DNA of 64,000 nt from Castellaniella caeni NBRC 101664. Lineage in GTDB: Bacteria; Pseudomonadota; Gammaproteobacteria; Burkholderiales; Burkholderiaceae_B. The notes beneath the pieces are model-generated. The model did not search any database. It worked only from the letters and a program-made list of their open reading frames with translations, and was not told the DNA's origin. How positions within the stretch are numbered: position 1 is the stretch's first letter; each line of letters begins with the position of its first letter. The stretch covers positions 1 to 64,000 of the forward strand of contig NZ_BCWN01000011.1 of the NCBI RefSeq assembly GCF_001592225.1, in the 5' to 3' direction. The position numbers and the translations under genes are program-made. Shown here piece by piece: positions 49,023 to 57,679 of this stretch.

Positions 49023-50240
49023 ATGCAATCCGTTGAGACGGAGACTAGGACCTACAACCCGCCCTCAAAAAATATCCCACACGGGGTCTGGGTTTTGGGT
49101 TTCGTCAGTCTGCTGATGGATGTCTCGTCGGAACTCATCCACAGTCTGCTGCCCATGTTTATGGTGACCACGCTGGGCGCCAGCGCCCAGGAGGTCGGCT
49201 GGATCGAAGGTATCGCCGAATCTACCGCGCTCATCATCAAGGTGTTCTCCGGAGCCCTCAGCGACTACCTGGGTAAGCGCAAGGGATTGGCGGTCTTTGG
49301 TTACGCGCTCGCAGCATTGACCAAGCCGTTGTTTGCGCTGGCGCCCACAATCGGCGTGGTGTTTGCGGCACGCCTGCTGGATCGCATCGGCAAGGGCGTG
49401 CGCGGCGCACCACGTGACGCGCTGGTCGCTGACCTGAGTCCCCCGGAGATCCGTGGCGCAGCCTTCGGCCTGCGACAGGCGCTAGATGCGGTCGGCGCCA
49501 CCCTGGGGCCGCTGCTAGCCGTGGGTTTCATGCTAATCTGGGCGGATCACTTCCGCACGGTCTTTTGGGTGGCTGTGATTCCTGGAGCAGCTTGTGTCCT
49601 GCTCCTAATCTTCGGCCTGCGAGAGCCTACTTCCACACGAAAAATAAAACGCATTAATCCGATCCGCCGCGAAAACCTGCGCCGCATGCCAGCCAGCTAC
49701 TGGTGGGTGGTGGGCATCGGAGCGGTCTTCACCCTGGCCCGCTTCAGCGAGGCCTTTCTGGTCCTGCGAGCCCAGGACAGCGGCATCGCCATCGCTCTCG
49801 TGCCACTGGCTATCGTAGCCATGAATCTCGCGTTCTCTGTGTCGGCCTACCCTTTTGGAAAACTTTCAGACCATATGAGCCACCAAGCTCTGTTGGCGCT
49901 AGGCCTGGTGATGCTGATCGCAGCCGACCTACTGCTAGCGATGGGGCAGCACTGGACCATCATCACAGCCGGTATTTTGCTGTGGGGAGTTCATCTGGGA
50001 GCGACCCAGGGCTTGCTTGCTACCATGGTGGCGAATGCCGCACCGCCCGACCTGAGAGGTACTGCTTACGGGTTCTTCAACCTTGTGAGCGGCGTTGCCA
50101 TGCTCTTTGCCAGCGTTTTTGCGGGCCTACTCTGGGAAAAAATGGGCGCAGCCGCCACGTTCTACGCAGGCGCCAGCTTCTGCACTATCGCACTCGCAAC
50201 CTTGGCGGGCTATTCACTAGCAGGTCTACGTCCGACCTGA
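49023..50240 (+). CDS. MFS transporter
   Basis: The 405-aa transporter has twelve predicted membrane segments, with the MFS loop GALSDYLGKRKGLAVFGY between segments 2 and 3 and a second-half repeat GKLSDHMSHQALLALG. It begins GVWVLGFVSLLMDVSSELIH, a form common among MFS proteins near metal-resistance genes, but the substrate cannot be told. AAGGAA precedes the ATG at 49023. It is the last gene of the low-GC island; the right border lies in 50241-50386, where I found no terminal repeat. Confidence 0.85.
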   Translation: MQSVETETRTYNPPSKNIPHGVWVLGFVSLLMDVSSELIHSLLPMFMVTTLGASAQEVGWIEGIAESTALIIKVFSGALSDYLGKRKGLAVFGYALAALTKPLFALAPTIGVVFAARLLDRIGKGVRGAPRDALVADLSPPEIRGAAFGLRQALDAVGATLGPLLAVGFMLIWADHFRTVFWVAVIPGAACVLLLIFGLREPTSTRKIKRINPIRRENLRRMPASYWWVVGIGAVFTLARFSEAFLVLRAQDSGIAIALVPLAIVAMNLAFSVSAYPFGKLSDHMSHQALLALGLVMLIAADLLLAMGQHWTIITAGILLWGVHLGATQGLLATMVANAAPPDLRGTAYGFFNLVSGVAMLFASVFAGLLWEKMGAAATFYAGASFCTIALATLAGYSLAGLRPT

Positions 50241-50386
50241 TGGGCGAGGATGCCCTACTTTCCTAGAGCCCTTGATCCGATGGCGTACTGCCTCCACGCG
50301 CAAACATGGCGAAAGCCTCTACTTCTGCATGCATACCCGATTGAAGCGGGCTTGCCACAGGTCAAAGCGGGTGACCAAAGGCCGGT

Positions 50387-51247
50387 TCAACTGCGGCGCG
50401 ACGGCATCCAGCGCAGGAAAAAGCGCTCGATCAGCGCCACGGCGGCGATTCCCGCCGTGGTGAACAGCGTGAGCGACAGCAAGGCGGCAAAGACCAGCGG
50501 CACATCCATGTTGAACTGCGCCGTCAGGATCAGATAGCCGATACCGGCATTGCCGCCAATGAATTCGCCCACGATCGAGCCCGCCAGCGCAAGCGGGATC
50601 GCCACCTTGAGGGCGTCCGTCAGGTAAGGCAGGGCATGCATCAGGCGCACCTTCAGGAAGATGCGCCAGAGCGTGCCGCCCGCCAGGCGCGACAGATCGA
50701 GCACGTCGGCCTCGATCTCGCTCAGGCCGCTGAGCGCACCGACGAAGATGGGGAAGATGGCCAGCAAAAAAGCCAGCAGCACTTTGGACTGCGGCCCCAG
50801 GCCCAGCCAGATCACGAACAGCGGCGCCAACGCGATCTTCGGGATGCCGTTGAACGCCGAGAGCAGCGGCAGCACGAAGAGCTTGAGGCCGCGCACGTAG
50901 ACCACGGTCAGCGCCAGCAGCACGCCGACCAGCAGGCTGAGCGCGAGGCCGGCCAGCGTGGTCAGACTGGTGACGCCCAGGTGATGCATCTGCAGGGAAA
51001 AGGTCTGCGCGAAACGGGTGGCCACGGCGCTGGGCACCGGCAGGACATACGCCGGAACGCCCGACCAGGGCACGCCCCACTGCCACAGGGCCAGCAATGC
51101 ACAGGTGGCCAGTACCGCCTTGAGCGCCGCGCCGCCGCCTGCCCCCGTGGGACGACCCGGCCCCCGGACGTGCGCCCTGCCCTGCGGCGCGGGCGCGGCG
51201 GGGCCGCCCCCTGGAGGCAGCTGGCTGTCTGGCGGGCGCGCGCTCAT
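50387..51247 (-). CDS. NitT/TauT-type ABC transporter permease
   Basis: The 286-aa permease has six membrane segments and the EAA loop DLSRLAGGTLWRIFLKVRLM, followed by ALPYLTDALKVAIPLALAGS. A Pro/Gly-rich N-terminal tail of about 40 residues precedes the first membrane segment. The stop of this last gene abuts the island. It overlaps the ATPase gene by ATGA. The substrate is unknown; members carry taurine, sulfonates, nitrate or pyrimidine precursors. Confidence 0.9.
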   Translation of the reverse strand: MSARPPDSQLPPGGGPAAPAPQGRAHVRGPGRPTGAGGGAALKAVLATCALLALWQWGVPWSGVPAYVLPVPSAVATRFAQTFSLQMHHLGVTSLTTLAGLALSLLVGVLLALTVVYVRGLKLFVLPLLSAFNGIPKIALAPLFVIWLGLGPQSKVLLAFLLAIFPIFVGALSGLSEIEADVLDLSRLAGGTLWRIFLKVRLMHALPYLTDALKVAIPLALAGSIVGEFIGGNAGIGYLILTAQFNMDVPLVFAALLSLTLFTTAGIAAVALIERFFLRWMPSRRS

Positions 51248-52029
51248 GCGACCGGCACCTGCGTGTACGGGTCGGCCTGGATGTTGCGCTCGATGCTGTC
51301 GCGGATCGTGGCGCTCAGGGCGAGAAAGGCGGGCGATTGCAGCGTCTGAGCCGTGCGCGGGCGCGGCAGTGGAATATCGACGATGCGCTCGATGCGGCCA
51401 GGCCGCGCGCTCATCACGAGCACCTGGTCGGACAGCAAGGCCGCTTCAGTGATGCTGTGCGTCACGAACAGCACCGTGCTCTTGCGCGCGCCCCAGATGC
51501 GTTGCAGCTCGAAGCCCAGCTGCTCGCGCGTCATGACGTCAAGCGCGGCGAAGGGCTCGTCCATGAGCAGCAGCGAGGGCTGCAGCAGCAAGGCGCGGCA
51601 GATGGCGGCACGCTGCTGCATACCGCCCGACAGCGCGTGCGGATAATGGTGCTCGAAGCCCTGCAGGCCGGCCAACGTCAGCAGCTGGCGCGCCTGTGCC
51701 TCGTAGCGGCGCGCGGGTTGGCCACCCATCTCGGCCACGAACAGGACGTTTTCCAGCACCGTGCGCCAGGGCAGCAGCACGGGCCGCTGGAAGACCATGC
51801 CGGCGCCCGCGACAGGGCCATCGACGAGCCGACCATTGGCGCGGATGCTGCCCGTGGTGGCGGGCGCAAGCCCGGCGACCAGGCGCAGCAGGGTGGATTT
51901 GCCGCAGCCGCTGGGGCCCACGATGGACACGAAAGACTGCGAGCCGATCTCGAAGGACACGTCATCCAGAGCCTGGGTAGCCGAGTCGAACCATTTGCCC
52001 AGGTGGGACACGCTGAGAGCGACGGACAT
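51244..52029 (-). CDS. NitT/TauT-type ABC transporter ATP-binding protein
   Basis: The 261-aa ATPase has Walker A GPSGCGKST (near residue 39), signature LSGGMQQRAAICRAL, Walker B LLLMDEPFAALD and switch histidine in LFVTHSITEA. It forms one transporter with the permease and the NMT1-like binding protein in an operon read leftward; its stop overlaps the permease start. Confidence 0.93.
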   Translation of the reverse strand: MSVALSVSHLGKWFDSATQALDDVSFEIGSQSFVSIVGPSGCGKSTLLRLVAGLAPATTGSIRANGRLVDGPVAGAGMVFQRPVLLPWRTVLENVLFVAEMGGQPARRYEAQARQLLTLAGLQGFEHHYPHALSGGMQQRAAICRALLLQPSLLLMDEPFAALDVMTREQLGFELQRIWGARKSTVLFVTHSITEAALLSDQVLVMSARPGRIERIVDIPLPRPRTAQTLQSPAFLALSATIRDSIERNIQADPYTQVPVA

Positions 52030-52048
52030 CCGTGGGTTTCCGCCCCGC

Positions 52049-53065
52049 TCAGGGCTCGATCATGGCCGCGTCGAAGACGTCGGCGGGCTTGAGTCGGTTG
52101 GTATCGAGCGACAATGCCGTCCCGACGATGTCGATGGTGCTTTGCAGGCGCGGCTTGCTTGCCAGGCCGTAATGGCCGCCTTGCGTCGGGTTGGCACCCA
52201 TGGCGGCCACGGTGGCGCGCCACTGGGTTTCAATGGTGTCCAGATTGAGGATGGGATTGGCCTGTACCATGATCCGGGCGGCGTCATCCGGGTGCTCGAT
52301 GGCGTATTCCATGGCCTGGCGCGTGGCCTGGGCAAAACGCGCCGCGGCCTGGGGGTCGGCCTGCAGTTTCTGGTCGTTGCCGATCAGCCAGAGGCCATAG
52401 ATGTCGTAGCCCCAGTCGTAGAACGAGAAGGCGTAAACCTTCTTGCCACGGGCGCTGGCGATTTTTTCAAGCGCGGGCACGTCGCCGTCGAGCGACGAGC
52501 TGATGAGATCGACCTGACCGCTGAGCAGCAAGGAAAAATAGACGTTGGGGTCGGCGGCCACCCATTTGAAGGGCAGCTGGGCCAAGTGGTTGCGCCCGAG
52601 CACCACGGGGAAAGCCACCCGTGCGCTGTCCGCCTGCGCGGCGGCGATTTTCTTGCCGCGCATGGATTCCAATGTCGGGAAAGGCTGCAGCGAGGCCAGC
52701 GCCACCGCCGACTTGTTCATGTAGACGAAGGCGCCCTTCACGCGCGCGCCCTTGGCGATGGCCTGGACGACCGGGCTGACGTCGGCCACGCCATAATCGG
52801 CCTGGCCGCTGCCCACGGTGGAAATCACCACGCCGCTGCCCGCAGTGGGCAGAATCTTGACGTCGAAGCCGGCGGCTTTGTAGTAGCCCTGCGCCACGCC
52901 GACGAACAACGGCGCGTACTTGCCGATGAAAGTGTGATTGGTGAGCACGGTGAGCGGCTTCAGGGGCGCGGCGCTGGCCGCACCGGGCAGCAGGGCCGTC
53001 CCCAGCGTCACGGCGGTGGACAGAAGCGAGGCGGCAAGCAATCGTGGCAGGTTCATGGGACGCAA
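52049..53065 (-). CDS. NMT1/SsuA-like ABC substrate-binding protein
   Basis: The 338-aa protein has a signal peptide (hydrophobic residues about 7-32, cleavage after ASA) and the NMT1-type fold: LTVLTNHTFIGKYAPLFVGV, ARGYYK-like AQGYYKAAGFDVKIL, QADYGVADVSPVVQAIAKGA. It delivers an unknown solute to the adjacent permease and ATPase. Relatives bind formylaminopyrimidine, riboflavin, taurine or aromatic acids. Confidence 0.88.
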   Translation of the reverse strand: MRPMNLPRLLAASLLSTAVTLGTALLPGAASAAPLKPLTVLTNHTFIGKYAPLFVGVAQGYYKAAGFDVKILPTAGSGVVISTVGSGQADYGVADVSPVVQAIAKGARVKGAFVYMNKSAVALASLQPFPTLESMRGKKIAAAQADSARVAFPVVLGRNHLAQLPFKWVAADPNVYFSLLLSGQVDLISSSLDGDVPALEKIASARGKKVYAFSFYDWGYDIYGLWLIGNDQKLQADPQAAARFAQATRQAMEYAIEHPDDAARIMVQANPILNLDTIETQWRATVAAMGANPTQGGHYGLASKPRLQSTIDIVGTALSLDTNRLKPADVFDAAMIEP

Positions 53066-53194
53066 GGGTTCGTTCTTGAGCGGACTCCTATTATCGCATT
53101 GCCGCCCACGACAGGGGGCGTTGACCGTGAGCGAGGATGATCCACGGCTGTTGTCGCGCGCCGTTTCGGCACCCGCGAGCGGGCGGTCACAGAC

Positions 53195-53221
53195 GCAGGG
53201 CGGTCACATACCCCGCCCTGC
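53195..53221 (-). terminator. hairpin downstream of the hydroxyacid dehydrogenase gene
   Basis: GCAGGGCGG (53195-53203) pairs with CCGCCCTGC (53213-53221) across nine bases, starting 17 bases after the stop of the leftward gene at 53238. There is no T-run; it probably separates the catabolic cluster from the transporter operon. Confidence 0.45.
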
Positions 53222-53237
53222 GCCCTATCGCGGCGCC

Positions 53238-54125
53238 CTATTCACCGGAAACGATCTTGTACATGTAGCTGAAGTCGCGCCCACCGTGCCCTTCGGCCAC
53301 GGCGGCTTCGTACATCTGCGTCGCCCGGGCGGCAAACGGGGTTTCGTAGCCCACGGTGCGGGCCGCAGCCTGCGCCAGGCGCATGTCCTTCAACATCAGG
53401 GACATGGCGAAACCCGGCGCGTAGTCCCGGTTCGAGGGGGCGCCGGGCACGGGCCCCGGCACGGGGCAGTACGACTGCAGCATCCAGCAGTTGCCCGAGG
53501 CGTGCGTCATCACGTCATAGACCTTTTGCTCGTCGAGGCCCAGGCGTCGGGCCAGCGCCAATGTTTCGCTCAAGGTGATGGCGCTCATGCCGGCCATCAT
53601 GTTGTTGCAGGCCTTCATCGACTGCCCCGAGCCGGCGGCCCCCACGTGCACCACCGAGCTGCCCATGTGCTGCAAAATGGGCTCGGCCCGCTCGAAGGCG
53701 GCCGCCGTCCCACCCACCATGAACACCAGCCGGGCCGCCTCGGCGGCGGGCACCGCCCCGGAAACCGGCGCATCGACCATGTCAAAGCCTTGCTGGGCCG
53801 CCAGGTCGTGCACCAGCCGCGAACTCTCGACGTCGATCGTGGAACTGTCGATGAGCAGCGCCCCTGGCCGCGCGTGAGCCAGGATGCCGGCTTCTCCCTC
53901 GTAGACCTGGCGCACGTGGGTTCCCGTGGGCACCATCGTGATGACGACATCGGCCTGTCCCACGGCGTGCGCGATGGATGTCGCTGCCTGCCCCCCTGCT
54001 TGGCTCAGGGCCTGCAGCGCGTCAGCGGAAAGGTCGAAGCCCAGCACCCGGTGCCCGCCGCGCAGCAGGTTGCGACTCATGGGGGTGCCCATGTGGCCCA
54101 GGCCGATGAAGGCGATCGTCGTCAT
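53238..54125 (-). CDS. beta-hydroxyacid dehydrogenase (3-hydroxyisobutyrate dehydrogenase family)
   Basis: The 295-aa NAD(P)-dependent enzyme has IAFIGLGHMGTPMS (residues 4-17), the substrate loop DAPVSGA and catalytic Lys171 in GQSMKACNNMMAG. It is a paralogue of the valine-operon enzyme at 8243 but has its own neighbours: a Liv-type binding protein, an aminotransferase and an aldehyde dehydrogenase. It may act on another 3-hydroxy acid such as a tartronate semialdehyde or hydroxybutyrate-type intermediate. Confidence 0.88.
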   Translation of the reverse strand: MTTIAFIGLGHMGTPMSRNLLRGGHRVLGFDLSADALQALSQAGGQAATSIAHAVGQADVVITMVPTGTHVRQVYEGEAGILAHARPGALLIDSSTIDVESSRLVHDLAAQQGFDMVDAPVSGAVPAAEAARLVFMVGGTAAAFERAEPILQHMGSSVVHVGAAGSGQSMKACNNMMAGMSAITLSETLALARRLGLDEQKVYDVMTHASGNCWMLQSYCPVPGPVPGAPSNRDYAPGFAMSLMLKDMRLAQAAARTVGYETPFAARATQMYEAAVAEGHGGRDFSYMYKIVSGE

Positions 54126-54156
54126 GCGTGTGTTCCTTTTGATTGTGTGTTCAGGT

Positions 54157-55353
54157 TCAGGACTGTTTGACCAGCGGGCATTGCGACTCGGACAAGGGCC
54201 GCGTGACCAGGTCGGCCGGCAGGGTGCGCAGCACGGTGTAGTAATCCCAGGGGGCGTGCGACTCGGCGGGCGTCTTCACCTGTACCAGGTACATGTCGTG
54301 CGCCATGCGGCCGTCCGCGCGGACAACGCCGTTGTGCGCGAAGAAGTCATTGACCGGCAAGGCGCGCATCTGCGCGGCCACGGCCTTGCCCTCGACGGTG
54401 CCAGCGGCCTTCACCGCCTTCAGGTAGTGCATCACGGCGGAGTACGTGCCTGCCTGCACCATGCCGGGCTTGCGCTTGGTCTTCGCCTCGAAGCGCTGGG
54501 CGAATTCGCGGCTTGCGTCATCCCGATCCCAGTAGTACGCGGTGGTGGCCACCAGGCCGTGGGCCTTGTCCAGGCCCAGGGCATGCACGTCGCTGATGAC
54601 CATGGCCAGGGCAACCATGCGCTGCCCCGCCGACGTAATGCCGAACTCCGAGGCCTGCTTGATGCTGTTGGTCGTATCCAGGCCGCCGTTGGCCAGTGCC
54701 ACGATCTGGGCGCCGGAGGACTGTGCCTGCAACAGGAACGAGGCGAAGTCGGACGATTCGACGGGGTGGCGCACCTCGCCCAGCACCTTGCCGCCGTTTT
54801 CCTGTACGGTGCGGGTCAGGTCGGCGGCCATCTGCTTGCCGAAAGCATAGTCGGCGGCCAGGATGAACCAGCTCTTGCCGCCGTCCTCGATCACGCCGCG
54901 CGCCGTGCCCACCGAGGCGGCATAGGTGTCGAACACCCAGTGAAACCCGGTAGGCGAGCAGGCCTTGTCGGTCAGCGCAGCCGAAAACGGGCCGGTGGCG
55001 ATCGTGACCTTGTCGAGGTCTTTGGCCAGGCCCTGTACCGCCAGCGCCACGCCCGAGTTGGTCAGGTCGGTGATCATCTCGACGTGCTCCAGGTCGAACC
55101 ACTTGCGCGCGATGGCCGACGCCGTATCCACCTTGTTGTGGTGATCCGCCGACACGACCTCGATCTTGCGGCCCAGCACTTCGCCGCCGAAATCCTGCAC
55201 CGCCATCTCGGCCGCCGTCACCGAGGTGACGCCGCCAAAGTCGGAATACAGCCCCGACTGGTCGTTGAGCACGCCGATGCGCAAGGGGTCGGCAGCCGAG
55301 GCCAACTGTGGCAAGGCCAGCGCCAGGGCGGCGGCCAGCAGCATTTTTTTCAT
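54157..55353 (-). CDS. Liv-type (branched-chain amino acid family) periplasmic binding protein
   Basis: The 398-aa protein has a signal peptide (MKKMLLAAALALALPQLASA) and the Peripla_BP_6 fold: IGVLNDQSGLYSDFGG, VEMITDLTNSGVALAVQGLA, FILAADYAFGKQMAADL and KPGMVQAGTYSAVMHYLKAV. GGAGA seven bases upstream favours the start at 55353 over 55359. No LivHMGF genes are adjacent, so its transporter partner is elsewhere. The ligand may be an amide or amino acid. Confidence 0.88.
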   Translation of the reverse strand: MKKMLLAAALALALPQLASAADPLRIGVLNDQSGLYSDFGGVTSVTAAEMAVQDFGGEVLGRKIEVVSADHHNKVDTASAIARKWFDLEHVEMITDLTNSGVALAVQGLAKDLDKVTIATGPFSAALTDKACSPTGFHWVFDTYAASVGTARGVIEDGGKSWFILAADYAFGKQMAADLTRTVQENGGKVLGEVRHPVESSDFASFLLQAQSSGAQIVALANGGLDTTNSIKQASEFGITSAGQRMVALAMVISDVHALGLDKAHGLVATTAYYWDRDDASREFAQRFEAKTKRKPGMVQAGTYSAVMHYLKAVKAAGTVEGKAVAAQMRALPVNDFFAHNGVVRADGRMAHDMYLVQVKTPAESHAPWDYYTVLRTLPADLVTRPLSESQCPLVKQS

Positions 55354-55416
55354 GTTCATGTCTCCGTTGTGTGAAAGCGGTTCATCGAGTGACGTCATCG
55401 GGCGACGCGGTGGCGC

Positions 55417-56760
55417 TCAGCCGGGCCGGTGCTGCATGTCGTGCCGCAGCGCGTCGATGGCCGAACCCCAGGCATCGATCGTCTGCCGGACTTCGTCCGC
55501 GCCGTGCGCCATGCAGACGTAGTATTTCGTGTCTCCCTTGAAGATCCCGCGCTCGCGCAGCAGGACGTTGAAGCGCTTGGTCAGCCAGGCGTCGCCGTTG
55601 ATCGTGTCGCGGTAATCGCGGATCTCGTCGCGGTGGAAGATGACGTCGAACAGCGGCTCGACGCCCAGCACCTGGGCGGGCAGATCCGCCTGCCGGAGCA
55701 TCTCGGCCAGGGTGTCGCGCAGCGTCTTCCCGGTGGCGAAGAAGGCCTCATAGACGCCCGACTGGCGCAGCAACTTCAGGGTCGCCAGGCCCGCGGCGGC
55801 GGCGATGGGGTTGCCGCTCAGGGTGCCGATCTGCACCAGGAAGCGGTCGGCGCCGACCTCGGCGCGGTCGAACAGCGCCATGATGTCCGCGCGGCCCGCG
55901 ATCGCGGCCAGCGGGAAGCCACCGCCGCAGGCCTTGCCCAGGGTGCAGATGTCCGGCGTGATCCCGAAGTAGGCCTGCGCGCCGCCATAGGCCATGCGAA
56001 AGCCAGTGACCACTTCGTCGAAGATCAGCAGCACGCCCGTCTCGGCGGTGACCTCGCGCAGCGCCTCCAGAAAGCCCGGGCGCGGGGCGATCAGGCGCTG
56101 GATCGGCTCGACGATGACCGCCGCGAGCTCATCGGCGTGCGCGCGGATGAACGCCACCGCGGTGTCGGTGTCGTTGAAGGGGGCGACCACCACCTCGTCG
56201 CGCACGCTGCGCGGGATGCCCGGCGAGTCGGGAATCGGCTCGGGAAACGTAGGCGCGCGGGTGGGTGCCAGGCTCATCAGGCCGTAGTCGCTCATGCCGT
56301 GGTAGCCGCCCTCGAACTTCAGGATCTTGTCGCGCTGGCGAAAGGCGCGCGCCAGCCGCATGGCGAAGAAGTCGGCCTCGGTGCCCGAAGAGACGAAACG
56401 GACTTTCTCGGCGCACGGAACCGCCGCGACGATCTCTTGCGCGAGTTCGATGCCGGGCCGGTTGTTGGCGAAAAAGGTGGTGCCCTGGGGCAACTGGGCC
56501 AGCACGGCGGCCGTGACGTCCGCCTGGTTGTGGCCCACCAGCATCGGGCCCGAGCCGATCAGGTAGTCGATGTACTCGTTGTCGCTCTCGTCCCACACGC
56601 GGCCCCCCTGCCCCCGGGCGATGACGATCTGCTCGGGCAGGTTGCCGAACGTGCCGCCCGGCAGGCAGCGGGCGGCCAGTTGCGCCAGTTCCCGCTCCCG
56701 TTCCGTCAGGATGTTTTGCGTGCGCTGCCCAGGCTGGGCATTCAAGGTGCTGCTGCTCAT
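55417..56760 (-). CDS. class III aminotransferase (glutamate-1-semialdehyde aminomutase-like)
   Basis: The 447-aa PLP enzyme has [85 protein letters not shown] and the PLP lysine in TLGKACGGGFPLAAI. It resembles GSAM-type aminotransferases outside haem synthesis, so it probably transaminates an amine or beta-amino acid. Its position before the polyamine-type transporter genes suggests that the imported substrate is its amino donor. Confidence 0.88.
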   Translation of the reverse strand: MSSSTLNAQPGQRTQNILTERERELAQLAARCLPGGTFGNLPEQIVIARGQGGRVWDESDNEYIDYLIGSGPMLVGHNQADVTAAVLAQLPQGTTFFANNRPGIELAQEIVAAVPCAEKVRFVSSGTEADFFAMRLARAFRQRDKILKFEGGYHGMSDYGLMSLAPTRAPTFPEPIPDSPGIPRSVRDEVVVAPFNDTDTAVAFIRAHADELAAVIVEPIQRLIAPRPGFLEALREVTAETGVLLIFDEVVTGFRMAYGGAQAYFGITPDICTLGKACGGGFPLAAIAGRADIMALFDRAEVGADRFLVQIGTLSGNPIAAAAGLATLKLLRQSGVYEAFFATGKTLRDTLAEMLRQADLPAQVLGVEPLFDVIFHRDEIRDYRDTINGDAWLTKRFNVLLRERGIFKGDTKYYVCMAHGADEVRQTIDAWGSAIDALRHDMQHRPG

Positions 56761-56793
56761 GGTCGTATGCTCCTTTCAGGAAGGGATGGGATT

Positions 56794-57666
56794 TCAGGAA
56801 AGAACCGGGTGATCTTCAGGGGACGCCTGCCTGGCGTGCTCCGCCCGCCGCCGCAGGGCTTCGAGGCTGACCAGGAAGACGATCGAGGTCAGGATCAGCA
56901 GCGTGGCCACGGCGAGGATCGTTGGGCTGATGATTTCGCGCAGCCCGGAGAACATCTGCCGGGGCACGGTCTGCTGCTGCGGCCCGGCCAGGAACAGCAC
57001 GAGCACGATTTCATCGAAGGACGTCACGAAGGCGAACAGGGCGCCCGAAATCATCCCGGGGCGGATCACGGGCAGCACGACGTCCTTGTAGACTTTCAGC
57101 GGCGGCGCCCCCAGGCTCAGGCCCGCCCGGTAGAGCGACTGGTCGAAGCCCTGCAGCGATGCGGTGACGGTGATGACGACGAAGGGCGCGCCCAGTGCGG
57201 CGTGGGCGATGATGATGCCCGTGTAGCTCGCCACGAGATTGAAGCGGGAGTAAAAGAAGAACATCCCCGCCGCTACGATGATGAGCGGCACGATCATGGG
57301 CGACAGGATGGCCGCCGTAATGAAGCGCCGGCAGGGCATCTCCTCGCGCGCCAGCCCCACTGCGGCGACCGTGCCCAGCACGGAGGCCAGGAGGGTGGCG
57401 ACGATGCCGATGAAAAAGCTGTTCTTGATGGCCAGCAGCCAGTTCTCGCTCTCAAAGATGGCGGCGTACCACTTCAGCGAATAGGCACCGGCATCCAGGC
57501 GCAGCATGCCGGGCGTGAAGGTGAAAAAGGGCTCGGCGTTGAACGACAGGGGGATGATGACCAGCACGGGAAAGATCAGGAACAGCAGCACGGCCCAGGA
57601 AAACAGCCTGAGCAGGCCGGCGCCCCAGTGGTCGCGCACGCCGTAGATGATTGCAGACGGATTCAT
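56794..57666 (-). CDS. polyamine-type ABC transporter permease (PotC-like)
   Basis: The 290-aa permease has six membrane segments and an EAA loop LYRAGLSLGAPPLKVYKDVVLP, with SFDEIVLVLFLAGPQQQTVP typical of PotC/spermidine-putrescine permeases. Partner permease, binding protein and ATPase follow upstream in the same leftward order. Substrate not certain. Confidence 0.9.
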   Translation of the reverse strand: MNPSAIIYGVRDHWGAGLLRLFSWAVLLFLIFPVLVIIPLSFNAEPFFTFTPGMLRLDAGAYSLKWYAAIFESENWLLAIKNSFFIGIVATLLASVLGTVAAVGLAREEMPCRRFITAAILSPMIVPLIIVAAGMFFFYSRFNLVASYTGIIIAHAALGAPFVVITVTASLQGFDQSLYRAGLSLGAPPLKVYKDVVLPVIRPGMISGALFAFVTSFDEIVLVLFLAGPQQQTVPRQMFSGLREIISPTILAVATLLILTSIVFLVSLEALRRRAEHARQASPEDHPVLS

Positions 57667-57679
57667 GTGGATGGCCCCC

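Noticed and set aside
50241..50386. Right terminal repeat of a Tn3-type element at the island edge
   Set aside because: No G-run followed by a sequence matching the left side was found. The border remains undefined.
50387..51247. Permease gene truncated by the island
   Set aside because: The protein has normal length and a complete last membrane segment, so the island border lies outside the coding region.
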